Below, piece after piece: positions 7,602 to 16,354 of a DNA stretch of 64,000 bases (position 1 is its first letter; each line of letters begins with the position of its first letter). This DNA is from an uncultured Ruminococcus sp. (GTDB lineage Bacteria > Bacillota > Clostridia > Oscillospirales > Acutalibacteraceae). Below the pieces are notes generated by a model. It was not told where the DNA came from. It saw only the letters and a list, made by a program, of their open reading frames with translations, and searched no databases. Position numbers and translations under genes: made by a program. Where the stretch lies: assembly GCA_902785355.1 (NCBI GenBank), contig CACZYF010000001.1:62001-126000 (forward strand), in the 5' to 3' direction.

Positions 7602-8237
7602 ATGAAAAAGTTAGTTGCTTTTATGCTGGCTGTTCTGATGGTATTATCTGTTGTATCGCTTACAGCCTGTCAAAAAGACGCAGACACCGGCACAGACGCC
7701 GCTTCTGCTCAGATCCCCGCTGATCTGACTCCCTACAGCGTGAACTCGGACGGCAAGCCGACCGGCTACTTCAAGAACCAGTACGACGATCAGCAGAGGA
7801 TCATCCGCAATGAATCCTACGACGTGAACGGAAAGCTGCTCAGCGCTACCGCTTACGAGTATGACGAGAACGGCAACGAGATCCGCAACATCATCTATGA
7901 CGCTTCAGGCGCTGTAACCTCTCAGCTCTTGTGGGAAAAGACCCCGGAGGGGCTGCCGACCAAGTACACCGAGCTCGACCAAAACGGCGCAGTCGTTAAG
8001 GTGACCGTCACCGAGTATAACGACGCGGGGCTTACTACCTCCGTCACCAACTACGACAATGCCAACAAGGTGACCGACCGCGAGGTGTTCGAGTATGACG
8101 AGAGCGGCAGACTGACCCGCGACACCATTTATGAAGGCGAGGACAAGGTGAAGTCTTACATCACCTTCGTAAAGGACAGCGACGGTAATTATGTCGAGTA
8201 CAGATACGACGGAGACGGCAATCTGCTGGCCAATTAA
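7602..8237 (+). CDS. Lipoprotein with YD-repeat-like beta modules
   Basis: The 211-residue protein has a lipoprotein signal peptide with lipobox LTAC, so Cys23 is the expected lipidation site and the mature protein is tethered to the outer face of the membrane. From residue 45 on, several short units recur (YEYDENGNEIRNIIYDASG, FEYDESGRLTRDTIYEG, YRYDGDGN). They resemble single RHS/YD repeats and suggest a repetitive beta sheet. No enzyme motif is visible. Function is unknown; similar short lipoproteins are common in gut Clostridia. The start has GGAG nine bases upstream. It is a single-gene unit with its own promoter and terminator. Confidence 0.85.
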   Translation: MKKLVAFMLAVLMVLSVVSLTACQKDADTGTDAASAQIPADLTPYSVNSDGKPTGYFKNQYDDQQRIIRNESYDVNGKLLSATAYEYDENGNEIRNIIYDASGAVTSQLLWEKTPEGLPTKYTELDQNGAVVKVTVTEYNDAGLTTSVTNYDNANKVTDREVFEYDESGRLTRDTIYEGEDKVKSYITFVKDSDGNYVEYRYDGDGNLLAN

Positions 8238-8250
8238 AACTATCAAAAAA

Positions 8251-8276
8251 AGCAGGGGCGAATGCTCCTGCTTTTT
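8251..8276 (+). terminator. Terminator of the lipoprotein gene
   Basis: AGCAGGGGC-GAAT-GCTCCTGCT forms a 9-bp stem followed by TTTTTATTA. Confidence 0.85.
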
Positions 8277-8363
8277 ATTATGTCCGGTTTTCGGTTTTAT
8301 ATGCAGTATTCCGGCAAGATAAGTCAATTCGAACAGAAATAAACTTCCCCGGTACAAGCACTA

Positions 8364-8394
8364 AAGTGTCCACCGGACACTTTACCCTTTTTAA
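8364..8394. terminator. Perfect hairpin in the rpe downstream region
   Basis: AAAGTGTCC-ACC-GGACACTTT is a perfect 9-bp stem. On the plus strand ACCCTTTTT follows. On the minus strand it lies 100 bp beyond rpe and could end that transcript, though the T-run there is poor. Confidence 0.45.
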
Positions 8395-8396
8395 GC

Positions 8397-8438
8397 GGTT
8401 GAGATTGCCACAGCCCCTAAAGGGGCTTCGCAATGACT
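8397..8438. repeat. Dispersed GAGATYGCC...CGCAATGAC repeat, copy B
   Basis: GTTGAGATTGCCACAG, an inner perfect CCCCTAAAGGGG palindrome, and CTTCGCAATGAC form a hairpin-capable unit just 3' of rpe. The outer ATTGC and GCAAT also pair. Confidence 0.7.
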
Positions 8439-8484
8439 ATTGAATAATAATTCGTTTTGTTATCTTGCTCGTATATTGTTCTCC

Positions 8485-9135
8485 TTATCCGCACAGCACC
8501 TTGAGCTCGTCGATGGCGGCTTTTGCGTCGGGCGCTCCGAATACCGCCGTACCCGCCACGCAGATATCCACGCCCGCCTTTGCGGCGGTGGCAATGGTGT
8601 TCTTGGCGATACCGCCGTCTACTTCGATCAGGGTTTTGAGTCCGCGGTCGGCGATCTCCTTGCGCAGAAAAACAACCTTCTCCATCATATCCGGCATGAA
8701 GCTCTGTCCGCCGAAGCCGGGCTCCACGGTCATTACCAGAACCATGTACAGCCGATCGAGATACGGTAGGACTGCATCGACAGGGGTACCGGGCTTGATC
8801 GCGAGGGCGGGCTTGACGCCCCGCTTTTCGATCAGGTCGAGGGTCTCGGCGATATCGGAATCGCACTCGGTATGGAACGAGATGATGTCCGCTCCCGCAT
8901 CGGCAAAATCGTTGATATAACGGTGTGGCTCGGAAATCATCAGATGGACATCGAAAGGCTTGTCGGTGGCGCCGCGCAGCTTCTTGATCACAGGAGCGCC
9001 GAAGGTCAGGTTCGGGACGAAGTGACCGTCCATGACGTCGAGGTGCATAATGTCGGCTCCCGCCTCATCGACGCGGATGATCTCGTCGCGAAAAATCGAG
9101 AAGTCACAGGATAACAGGGATGGTGCAATTAACAT
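8485..9135 (-). CDS. rpe: Ribulose-phosphate 3-epimerase
   Basis: The 216-residue TIM-barrel protein starts MLIAPSLLSCDF, as the family does. Conserved metal and catalytic segments are present: HLDVMDGHFVPN, FDVHLMISEP, MTVEPGFGGQ and IEVDGGI. It interconverts ribulose 5-phosphate and xylulose 5-phosphate in the pentose phosphate pathway in the cytoplasm. The start at 9135 is preceded by AGGAG; the frame is open further upstream into the neighbouring gene but without homology. It is the last gene of a minus-strand cluster behind rlmB and the pseudo-ATPase gene. Confidence 0.96.
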   Translation of the reverse strand: MLIAPSLLSCDFSIFRDEIIRVDEAGADIMHLDVMDGHFVPNLTFGAPVIKKLRGATDKPFDVHLMISEPHRYINDFADAGADIISFHTECDSDIAETLDLIEKRGVKPALAIKPGTPVDAVLPYLDRLYMVLVMTVEPGFGGQSFMPDMMEKVVFLRKEIADRGLKTLIEVDGGIAKNTIATAAKAGVDICVAGTAVFGAPDAKAAIDELKVLCG

Positions 9136-9176
9136 AAGCTTTCTCCTAAAATGGGAGGGAGAACCCTCTCTCGTTA

Positions 9177-12038
9177 TTACGGCCGTCGGATCAGCTCGGC
9201 AATCACGGTCGCGGCAGTCCAGAATCCGATATAGATAATCAGCTCTACGACCGACAGTCGGGCGACGGAAGCATACAGCGCCAGCGTTGCGCACAGGATC
9301 AGGCCTAAGATCGTACCGAAGATCTCGATCGCGATACCGAGGTTGATGTTGGTCTTAACACCGATACAGCCGCCGATCGCACGCGCCAGCGAGCCGATAC
9401 GACCGCGGGTAGCGATGAACGCGCGGGACGCTTCCTCCACGCTGCCGGTCGCCTCGTCGATAACGTTGGTGTAGCCGGGGGTGGTGACCTTGACGGAGCG
9501 GTGGAACAATCCATAAGCAGAAGCGATCAGGTCATCGGTGACATTTGCGTCGGTTGTGCTGACGACCAGCGCCAGACCGGCGCGTTCCGCCTTCTGCACC
9601 TGTTCCTTGGTGATGGGAGCGGCGCTGTAATTGAGCGCCATCACGGCGACAGCCTGTCCCGAAACAGCGATGTAGGTGGTATGCTTCTCGAGCTTCTTCA
9701 TCTTACTGATCGGGAAGTCCTCGCGGATATTGATATGATAGCGATCCATCAGCTTGCGATTACCGATCAGCACACGCTCGCCGCCGATCCAGCCGACCAA
9801 TCCGCTCTGATCCTCGTACATCACGCTCTCGACCGAGGGCAGCACGCCCTTGTTCTCCATGACGAGCTCATCAAAGGCGGGAGCAATCGGCGAGCCCGCC
9901 TCACGCAGAACAGCCGCCGCCATCAGAAGACCTTCCTCCACCCGATACTGCTGGAGGGGTACGAGCTGCTCGATGGTCACGCAGCCCGATGGGAAGAGAT
10001 CGGCTGCCGAGAGGATCAGCGCCGAAGTATCCGCAAACTGTCTGACCGAGGGATAACCTGCGACCATCGCATCCTCGTCCAGCATCCGTCGGCTGAACAG
10101 GAGCATCGGCAGATTGCCCGCGATCATCGCTGTAAACGGGATACCCACACAGAGCATAACCGTCAGCGCCGAAACAGCGCCCTGTACGCTCTTGAACAGG
10201 ATCGCATACAGGATCGCGACGACAACCGCGCTGATCATGGCGATCGGAGCAGTCTTACCGGAGTGCTCCTCGCTGGGATCGGGCGCGTAGGATATCTTCA
10301 GAAAATCTGATAAAAAGCTGGTAACATGCTGATATGCCACATTACCGCGCGAGGCGGTGGTGCCGCTTACCATGCGGCGGGCAGTCTCTTCATCATCAAA
10401 GAGCTCCGCGGCATAAGCGGGGGAATGAGCGCTGATAAATTCAAAATTACTCTTTACCCTGAGCACCATCATCAGTCTGCCCGCAACGTCCAGCATCAGC
10501 GCGAAAGCGATGATGAAGCCGTAGAGGTGATGGTCTGCGCCGACAAAGGAGGACGAAGTAAACAGCGACACGATTCCCTGCAACAGACATGCGATATACG
10601 CAAGAGACAACAGAGTCTCACTGTTCGCCTTGAACCGCCTGAGCGGCTTCAAACCGTCAATCAGGGTCTGGCGTGCAATAATACCCATACCCCAGCACAA
10701 TACGGTGCTGACGGCACAGTAGATGAATGCAGCGCTCGCTCCCTTCTGGGCGATAGCAGCGGCTCCGGAAGTACGCTCCCAAATGACAAGCGCCAGCAAA
10801 ACGATCGCGAACAGCGCATACAGCCCCAGCTGAATCATCAGTCGGCGCTGATTCTTGCGGATGCGGTCGGAGATATATGCCTCGTCCTCACGGCTGTTGT
10901 AGCTGAGCATGCGCTCCTGCTGAGATCGTGAGGGAGCGGCAAGCTTAGACAGCGCGCGGTTTCGCATAACACCGAACGCCCTACTCGCCTTCGTGGATTT
11001 CTTCTTCTTTATGGGCTGATCGGACTTTACCGCCTTTTGGAATTTGACGGGCTTTTCCGCCTTTTCTGACTTGGCCTTTTCCGACTTGGCCTTCTTGAGC
11101 AGTTTTTCGACCTTGGAGGAGGTCTTGACTTTCTTCGACTTCGGGAGTTCCTCGTCGAAGTTCTTGCGCATGACCTCTTTGTTCTTCTGCTTTTGCTCGG
11201 ACTCCGCTTTGCGGCGAGCCGCCGCCTGACTGAGAGTGTACAGAAGGCTTTGGTGAGGCTTTACATCCGGCTGCTTTGAGCGGTAATTCTGAGAAATTGC
11301 GGGATCGGTGGAGCGGAGATACTCATCGTACTCGCTCTCGACTACATCGGTGAATCGACCCGCTTTCAGATATATATGATCCACGGTGCTCTCGTGCTGA
11401 TACGCAGGCACCTTAGCGACGATCACATCGGACGGTGGGGTATGCGTCTCTTCCGCGTTCACCCGGGGCTTTTCGTCATGCTCGGGAGGATAGGCGTCGG
11501 GCTCAAGGCTGACGTCGATATCGTCAATATCGCGTACAAAGATACCCTTCAGCTTCTTTACGTCAACGATGTCCTCGATGATGTCGTCCGCGACAACCGC
11601 TTCCGGATCGAGCTCGGCTTCGAGCTTAACCTCCGGTGCGTCGGGTTCATCATCAAAGTATAATTCCATCTTACCGCGCTTGAGCTCGTCCTTGGCGGCG
11701 GCTGTACGCCTTGCTGCCGCCTCCGCTTCCAACGGCTGCTGACGGCGGTACTTGACGTGCTTATCCTTGGTGGAGTAAATCTCCTCCATCGGGGTATCGG
11801 GATTCTGTGGGGATGAATTGTATTCCGCTTCTGTCTCTTCACTTCGCTCGGGTTCGCTGCCGGCGGATTCATCGGGCTGATCGACAGTGGGAGCTTTGGG
11901 CGCTTCTTCCTTTTGCAGGTCATCGGTTGTAATTTGTACGACGGCGTCCTCTGCTTCGTTCTCGATTTCGGAGGGATTCTGCTTCTTGAACCTGTTTTTG
12001 ATCTTATCCACATCCATCAGCTTACGGAATATACTCAT
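9177..12038 (-). CDS. P-type ATPase-like membrane protein lacking all catalytic motifs
   Basis: Of 953 residues, 1-370 are hydrophilic and probably disordered: first acidic, then a Lys-rich tract at 300-350. From 400 on the layout follows heavy-metal/cation P-type ATPases: paired helices (402-455, 475-525), a pair at 598-648 with LCVGIPFTA where the CPC/SPC ion site should be, a cytoplasmic region, and final helices at 900-948. The nucleotide-domain block GGERVLIGNRKLM (752-764) is clear. The phosphorylation loop DKTGT is replaced by ADTSALILSAAD (669-680), the TGDN loop by STTDAN (827-832), and the GDGxND hinge is absent. It should therefore not pump ions by the P-type cycle. A binding, sensing or scaffolding role is inference. 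The start has AAGGAG. It lies between rlmB and rpe. Confidence 0.85.
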   Translation of the reverse strand: MSIFRKLMDVDKIKNRFKKQNPSEIENEAEDAVVQITTDDLQKEEAPKAPTVDQPDESAGSEPERSEETEAEYNSSPQNPDTPMEEIYSTKDKHVKYRRQQPLEAEAAARRTAAAKDELKRGKMELYFDDEPDAPEVKLEAELDPEAVVADDIIEDIVDVKKLKGIFVRDIDDIDVSLEPDAYPPEHDEKPRVNAEETHTPPSDVIVAKVPAYQHESTVDHIYLKAGRFTDVVESEYDEYLRSTDPAISQNYRSKQPDVKPHQSLLYTLSQAAARRKAESEQKQKNKEVMRKNFDEELPKSKKVKTSSKVEKLLKKAKSEKAKSEKAEKPVKFQKAVKSDQPIKKKKSTKASRAFGVMRNRALSKLAAPSRSQQERMLSYNSREDEAYISDRIRKNQRRLMIQLGLYALFAIVLLALVIWERTSGAAAIAQKGASAAFIYCAVSTVLCWGMGIIARQTLIDGLKPLRRFKANSETLLSLAYIACLLQGIVSLFTSSSFVGADHHLYGFIIAFALMLDVAGRLMMVLRVKSNFEFISAHSPAYAAELFDDEETARRMVSGTTASRGNVAYQHVTSFLSDFLKISYAPDPSEEHSGKTAPIAMISAVVVAILYAILFKSVQGAVSALTVMLCVGIPFTAMIAGNLPMLLFSRRMLDEDAMVAGYPSVRQFADTSALILSAADLFPSGCVTIEQLVPLQQYRVEEGLLMAAAVLREAGSPIAPAFDELVMENKGVLPSVESVMYEDQSGLVGWIGGERVLIGNRKLMDRYHINIREDFPISKMKKLEKHTTYIAVSGQAVAVMALNYSAAPITKEQVQKAERAGLALVVSTTDANVTDDLIASAYGLFHRSVKVTTPGYTNVIDEATGSVEEASRAFIATRGRIGSLARAIGGCIGVKTNINLGIAIEIFGTILGLILCATLALYASVARLSVVELIIYIGFWTAATVIAELIRRP

Positions 12039-12087
12039 TCTCTCATCTCCTTTCTCTATCGTAAGGCTCCCGTAAGGGAACGGCTAT

Positions 12088-12843
12088 TTATCTTTTTTCA
12101 GCGACCTTATACATCAGGATACCCGCGGCGACCGAGGCGTTCAGCGAGTTGATGTGTCCCTTTAAGGGGAGCGATACGATCACGTCGCACTTCTCGCGTA
12201 CGAGACGGGAGATCCCCTTGCCCTCGTTGCCGATGATCAGCGCGACGCCGCCGCTGAAGTCGGTTTTCAGATAATCCTCGCCGTCCATATCCGCGCCGTA
12301 GACCCATATATTGCGGGCTTTGAGCTCGTCGATGGTATCGGCGATGTTGGTCACTCTCGCGACCGGCAGGTACTCCAAAGCCCCTGCCGACGCCTTGTAT
12401 GCTGTATAAGTCAGTCCGGCGGAACGGCGCTTCTTGATGATGACGCCGTGAGCGCCGGCACATTCCGCCGAGCGGATGATCGCCCCGAGATTATGGGGAT
12501 CCTCGATCTCGTCAAGAATGATGATAAAGGGCTGCTCGCCGCGTTCTTCAGCAAGCTTCAGGATATCCTCCACCGAGGCATAATCCTTCATGGCACACAG
12601 CGCCGCGACCCCTTGGTGAGCCGCCGAGCCGGTCATGAAATCGAGCTTTCTGCGCTCTACCTCCTGTACGGGGATCCCCGCCTTCTTCGCTTTGGCGGCG
12701 ATCTCAACGGCGGGACCTGACGCACTGCCCTTGGCGATCATGATCTTGATGATGGAGCGACCCGAGGAGAGCGCCTCCGCAATGGGATTGCGCCCTATCA
12801 AGAGCTCGTCATTCTGATATTTTTCATGCTTGTTATCAACCAT
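12088..12843 (-). CDS. rlmB: 23S rRNA (guanosine-2'-O-)-methyltransferase RlmB / TrmH family
   Basis: The protein has 251 residues. A short RNA-binding N-domain (LIGRNPIAEAL, residues 13-80) precedes a SPOUT domain with the three TrmH motifs: DPHNLGAIIRSAECAG, LIIGNEGKGISR and LPLKGHINSLNASVAAGI. The fold ties a knot that binds S-adenosylmethionine. By family it methylates a ribose in 23S rRNA, though some members of the same group act on other guanosines. The ATG at 12843 is chosen because AAAGGAA lies upstream and the preceding in-frame residues are not conserved-looking. The pseudo-ATPase gene follows 49 bp downstream. Confidence 0.9.
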   Translation of the reverse strand: MVDNKHEKYQNDELLIGRNPIAEALSSGRSIIKIMIAKGSASGPAVEIAAKAKKAGIPVQEVERRKLDFMTGSAAHQGVAALCAMKDYASVEDILKLAEERGEQPFIIILDEIEDPHNLGAIIRSAECAGAHGVIIKKRRSAGLTYTAYKASAGALEYLPVARVTNIADTIDELKARNIWVYGADMDGEDYLKTDFSGGVALIIGNEGKGISRLVREKCDVIVSLPLKGHINSLNASVAAGILMYKVAEKR

Positions 12844-13011
12844 AAGCGTTCCTTTATCCGATACTTGATGTTTATACCTATACCAGTTTAGTATAACATG
12901 TAAAGACATGGTATTTGTTTCTCTCTCGGAATAAAAGGAAAAATAGACGGGGAAAATCAGGCTTTATCTGAGCCGCTATTCGGTTATTTTAACGAATCGG
13001 GGGACTTATCC

Positions 13012-13560
13012 TCAGATTACACGTAATCCCGCGATCCCATACCCTCCTCCGAGCGGATCACGGAACAACCCGAGCTTCGGCGGAAAAACCGTAAATGAGA
13101 AAAACATCAGATAATACAGGAGCAGCAACATCAGGGCAGGATGATAGTACTCCGAAAGCTTTCTGCATTTTAGCGTAAGCAGACATGAAACCGTCTGAGA
13201 AATGATCGTGAACACCACTGACGAAAGGATGTCAACAAACAGGATCGGTGAGCCGGTAAAGGCGGTATAGGCGTAAAAAAAGCCGATCATCAGTCCCATC
13301 AGCAGATACAACCCAACGCATTTTGCAACCACATAGCTTTTGAACGGGACCCTGAGCCAGCACAGTTGGAGCAGCGCCCACGCGGTATATGCCGCCGAGT
13401 AGATCTTGACGTGCTCCCATACGCTCTCGTTCACCGCGCCGAACACCATCCACAGCGCCGATCCTCCGCTGAGCGCATAAGCAAAATGCAGGAACACTGC
13501 CGCCGCATATACCGCGACCGCTCCCGACAGCTCGCTCCATATCAACTTTCTGTTCGGCAT
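13012..13560 (-). CDS. DUF6512-like multi-pass membrane protein
   Basis: The 182-residue protein has five or six hydrophobic segments and the motif GAVNESVWEHVKIY near residue 50, a pattern I associate with the DUF6512 family of small Clostridia membrane proteins. The function is unknown. The ATG at 13560 is preferred because GGAGGG lies seven bases upstream; an earlier in-frame ATG at 13593 has no site. The upstream 400 bp is AT-rich and contains no gene. Confidence 0.75.
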   Translation of the reverse strand: MPNRKLIWSELSGAVAVYAAAVFLHFAYALSGGSALWMVFGAVNESVWEHVKIYSAAYTAWALLQLCWLRVPFKSYVVAKCVGLYLLMGLMIGFFYAYTAFTGSPILFVDILSSVVFTIISQTVSCLLTLKCRKLSEYYHPALMLLLLYYLMFFSFTVFPPKLGLFRDPLGGGYGIAGLRVI

Positions 13561-13993
13561 GTACATCCCTCCGATGAAATGTATGCGGAACACGTCCGGA
13601 ATATTTCGCAGAATAATTATTATTTAGAAATTATACAATTTGTATTATTCGTATTTTTCAATAAGAATGTTGATAACTCTGTGGAAAAGTGGAATAACTC
13701 ACCTTCAAAACGGCAGTTATCAAGCCGACACTTCCTTTAATTGACGGGTTTTCCGAGTTTTCCATAAATTTTTTAACAGAATTATCCTATCTTCTTTATT
13801 TGAAAAATCAAAAATAATTATACAAATCGTAATATAACCAATGTCAATTGTCAAGCGAGAAAAATAAAAACTTTTCCTCACTTTTTATCGTTCCCGGAAT
13901 AGCATAGAGATGGAAATACCTGCCATCCAACCATTCCCGCTTGCTCCGTGCTTTTGCAGCGTGTATGATGATGGCAGTAACGGAGGGGACAAT
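13561..13993. other. AT-rich intergenic region without a gene
   Basis: This 433-bp stretch between divergent genes is AT-rich. It holds two related blocks, AATTATACAATTTGTAT (about 13630) and AATTATACAAATCGTAA (about 13815). The second lies near two TTGACA sequences that could drive the minus-strand gene, but their spacing to TATAAT is 19 bp or more. I see no DnaA boxes, tRNA or convincing reading frame. Confidence 0.5.
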
Positions 13994-14506
13994 ATGAAGA
14001 TCGACAGACTGAATCAGGGGACGATACTGGTCGCGATGGCGGCGCAGGATTTACGTGATTATAAACTTGACTTCGGCAAAGAAACAGAACCAAACGCCGT
14101 ACATAGCGGACTCAAACGTCTTTTACACCACGTCGGGGAGCGTTGTTCCATCACCCCGGGAGGCAGAAGCTTCCTCATCGAAGCGCTGCCGTCAAAGGAA
14201 GGCTGCCTGCTGCTGATCTCAGTCCGCTCTGCCCGTAGGCACGTCTATCGGGTCAAGGGCGGATTTCCGAGCGTGGTCTGCGTATTTGAGCGCATGGACG
14301 ATCTGCTTGACTGGATGCTGAGGGAACGCGATCTGCGTTATACGCTCTATCGCTTTCGCGGACTGTTTGTACTGCTTCCCTCTCATACCCTATCCCTCGT
14401 TCAGCGGCGACGGCTCGGCGAATACGGTAGGATGATCGCCGCCGACCGAATCATGCTTGCGAGGGTAAAAGAATATGGCGAAAAAGTGAATCAGCGAAAT
14501 TTCTGA
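13994..14506 (+). CDS. MecA-like adaptor protein
   Basis: The 170-residue protein begins MKIDRLNQGTILVAMAAQDLRDYKLDF, which matches the N-terminal substrate-binding domain of MecA adaptors. A C-terminal half with a beta-alpha-beta pattern (YTLYRFRGLFVLLP) follows. MecA brings substrates such as competence factors to the ClpC unfoldase for degradation. At 170 residues it is shorter than the Bacillus protein (about 218). The start has GGAGGGG six bases upstream. The GH13 gene downstream has its own promoter, so this is a separate unit. Assignment rests mainly on the N-terminus. Confidence 0.72.
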   Translation: MKIDRLNQGTILVAMAAQDLRDYKLDFGKETEPNAVHSGLKRLLHHVGERCSITPGGRSFLIEALPSKEGCLLLISVRSARRHVYRVKGGFPSVVCVFERMDDLLDWMLRERDLRYTLYRFRGLFVLLPSHTLSLVQRRRLGEYGRMIAADRIMLARVKEYGEKVNQRNF

Positions 14507-14528
14507 TTAACCGAAGCCTACTTAACCA

Positions 14529-14557
14529 TTGACAGCTCGTGCTGCTTATTGTAAAAT
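14529..14557 (+). promoter_or_regulatory. Sigma-A promoter of the GH13 gene
   Basis: TTGACA (14529-14534) and TAAAAT (14552-14557) are 17 bp apart, just upstream of the GGAGG site. Confidence 0.75.
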
Positions 14558-14585
14558 ATTGTCATAACCGACAGGAGGTATGGAT

Positions 14586-16139
14586 ATGAGCACAAGCTGG
14601 CTGAAAAATTCGGTATTTTACGAGGTATATCCCCAGAGCTTCTACGACAGCAATTCAGACGGTATCGGCGATCTGCGCGGTATCGCCCTGAAGCTGGATT
14701 ACATCAGGGAGCTCGGCTGTAACGCGCTGTGGATCAACCCGATCTACGACTCTCCCTTCATGGACGCGGGCTATGACGTACGTGATTATAAAAAGATCGC
14801 TCCCCGCTACGGCACAGAGGACGACTTCAAGCACCTGCTGGATGAAGCGCACAAGCGCGGCATGAAGATTCTGCTCGATCTCGTGCCCGGTCACACCAGC
14901 GATACCCACGAGTGGTTCAAAGCGGCGAAAACCGGCTATCCGAGCGAGTACGACAACCGCTACATCTTCACCAAAAGCGTGTGGGACGCGCCGCCCGAAT
15001 ACCGCCTGATGTGCGGCGTATGCGAGCGCGACGGCAACTATCTGGTCAACTATTTCTCCTCTCAGCCTGCGCTGAATTACGGCTTTCACGAGGTCAAGTA
15101 CCCCGCGTGGCAGTTCTCCGCCGACTCCCCCGAGGCATGGGAGACGGTCGAAGCGCTCAAGGACATCATGCGCTTCTGGCTTGATAAGGGGATCGACGGT
15201 TTCCGCGTCGATATGGCGGATTCGCTGGTGAAGAATGATGATGAAAAGATCTCCACTGCGAAGATCTGGCGCGATATCCGCTTGATGATGGATGCGGATT
15301 ATCCCGACGCAGTGCTGATCTCGGAGTGGAGCAACCCGCTGCGCGCCATCGTCAACTCAGGCTTTCACGCCGACTTCTACCTTGACCATCAGGGCAACGG
15401 CTATAACAGTCTCTTCCGCAAACGCTTCGGCGACGGCGATAACCTCAGCTTCTTTGCCGATCACGCCCACGGCGACATCGAGGAGTTCCTCGCGGACTAC
15501 ACGCCCGCCTACCTGTGCTCCCGCGAGCACGGCTACATCAGCTTCATCACCAACAACCACGATATGCCCCGCGCACCGTTCTACATGAGCGACGAGATCA
15601 TACGCCTCAGCCACGCCTTCATGATGACAATGCCGGGCGTACCGTTCGTCTACTACGGCGACGAAATAGGCATGATCTACCGCACCGATCTGGTCAGCAA
15701 GGAGGGCGGCTTCTCCCGCACCGGCTCGCGCACCCCGATGCAGTGGGATCACACGAAGAACCTCGGCTTCTCCGACGCAGACGAAGATATGCTGTATCTG
15801 CCGGTCGATAATCGTCCCGAGGCACCTACCGTCGAGAACCAGGCGGGAGTACAAGGCAGTATCTACGAGAACCTAAAAGCCCTGATCGCCCTGAGGAAGG
15901 AGTTCCCGGAGCTTAGCAACGACAGCGAGTTCGAGATCGTCTACGCGAAGAGTCACGACTACCCCTTCGCCTATCGCCGCGGCAGCTTCGTCGCCTTTGT
16001 CAATCCCTCGGACGACGACCGCACGATCGAATACCGTATGGACGGAGCAGAGGTCGCCTACACGATCGGAGACTGGTCGGCGGATGAAAACACCGTCACG
16101 ATCAATGCTAGGAGTTTTCTGCTGATCAAGCACAGCTGA
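14586..16139 (+). CDS. GH13 alpha-glucosidase/alpha-amylase family enzyme
   Basis: The 517-residue protein is a (beta/alpha)8 glycoside hydrolase with a C-terminal beta domain. Conserved regions are visible: nucleophile Asp209 in GFRVDMADSL, acid/base Glu247 in LISEWSNP, and the stabilising Asp326 in FITNNHDMPR, plus PFVYYGDEIGM. There is no signal peptide, so it acts in the cytoplasm, probably on imported malto- or isomalto-oligosaccharides. This resembles oligo-1,6-glucosidase/alpha-glucosidase relatives; the exact linkage is not decided by sequence. The ATG at 14586 is preferred over one at 14580 because GGAGG then lies seven bases upstream. It links with the starch-binding dockerin protein elsewhere in the window as part of alpha-glucan use. 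Confidence 0.92.
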   Translation: MSTSWLKNSVFYEVYPQSFYDSNSDGIGDLRGIALKLDYIRELGCNALWINPIYDSPFMDAGYDVRDYKKIAPRYGTEDDFKHLLDEAHKRGMKILLDLVPGHTSDTHEWFKAAKTGYPSEYDNRYIFTKSVWDAPPEYRLMCGVCERDGNYLVNYFSSQPALNYGFHEVKYPAWQFSADSPEAWETVEALKDIMRFWLDKGIDGFRVDMADSLVKNDDEKISTAKIWRDIRLMMDADYPDAVLISEWSNPLRAIVNSGFHADFYLDHQGNGYNSLFRKRFGDGDNLSFFADHAHGDIEEFLADYTPAYLCSREHGYISFITNNHDMPRAPFYMSDEIIRLSHAFMMTMPGVPFVYYGDEIGMIYRTDLVSKEGGFSRTGSRTPMQWDHTKNLGFSDADEDMLYLPVDNRPEAPTVENQAGVQGSIYENLKALIALRKEFPELSNDSEFEIVYAKSHDYPFAYRRGSFVAFVNPSDDDRTIEYRMDGAEVAYTIGDWSADENTVTINARSFLLIKHS

Positions 16140-16140
16140 A

Positions 16141-16350
16141 GAGTTAGAAATGAGAAATGAGGAGTTAGGAATGAATGGCGGGTAAAACCCGCACCCAATT
16201 GATAATACGTTTGATATAACAATAACGTCTGCGACCCGATACAGAGTCACAGACGTTTTTTTCATGCAGTCGTTCTATCAATCCAAAACGCGAAGCGTTT
16301 CCCACAATTCCTAATTTCTCACTCCTAACTCCTAACTTCTCACTTCTCGC
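16141..16350. repeat. 200-bp palindromic element, copy 1
   Basis: The ends are inverted runs of degenerate 6-8-mers (GAAATGAGGAGTTAGGAATGA on the left, TCACTCCTAACTCCTAAC on the right). Inside are a GCGGGTAAAACCCGC hairpin and a GTCTGCGACCC...GAGTCACAGAC hairpin followed by TTTTTTT (16225-16262). A second copy lies at 18841-19058 on the other side of spoIIE. The inner hairpin probably ends the GH13 transcript. Confidence 0.8.
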
Positions 16351-16354
16351 TCCC

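Noticed and set aside
13600..13900. Possible replication origin, because of AT-richness and TGTTGATAACTCTGTGG
   Set aside because: No repeated DnaA boxes (TTATCCACA) and no dnaA/dnaN genes nearby.
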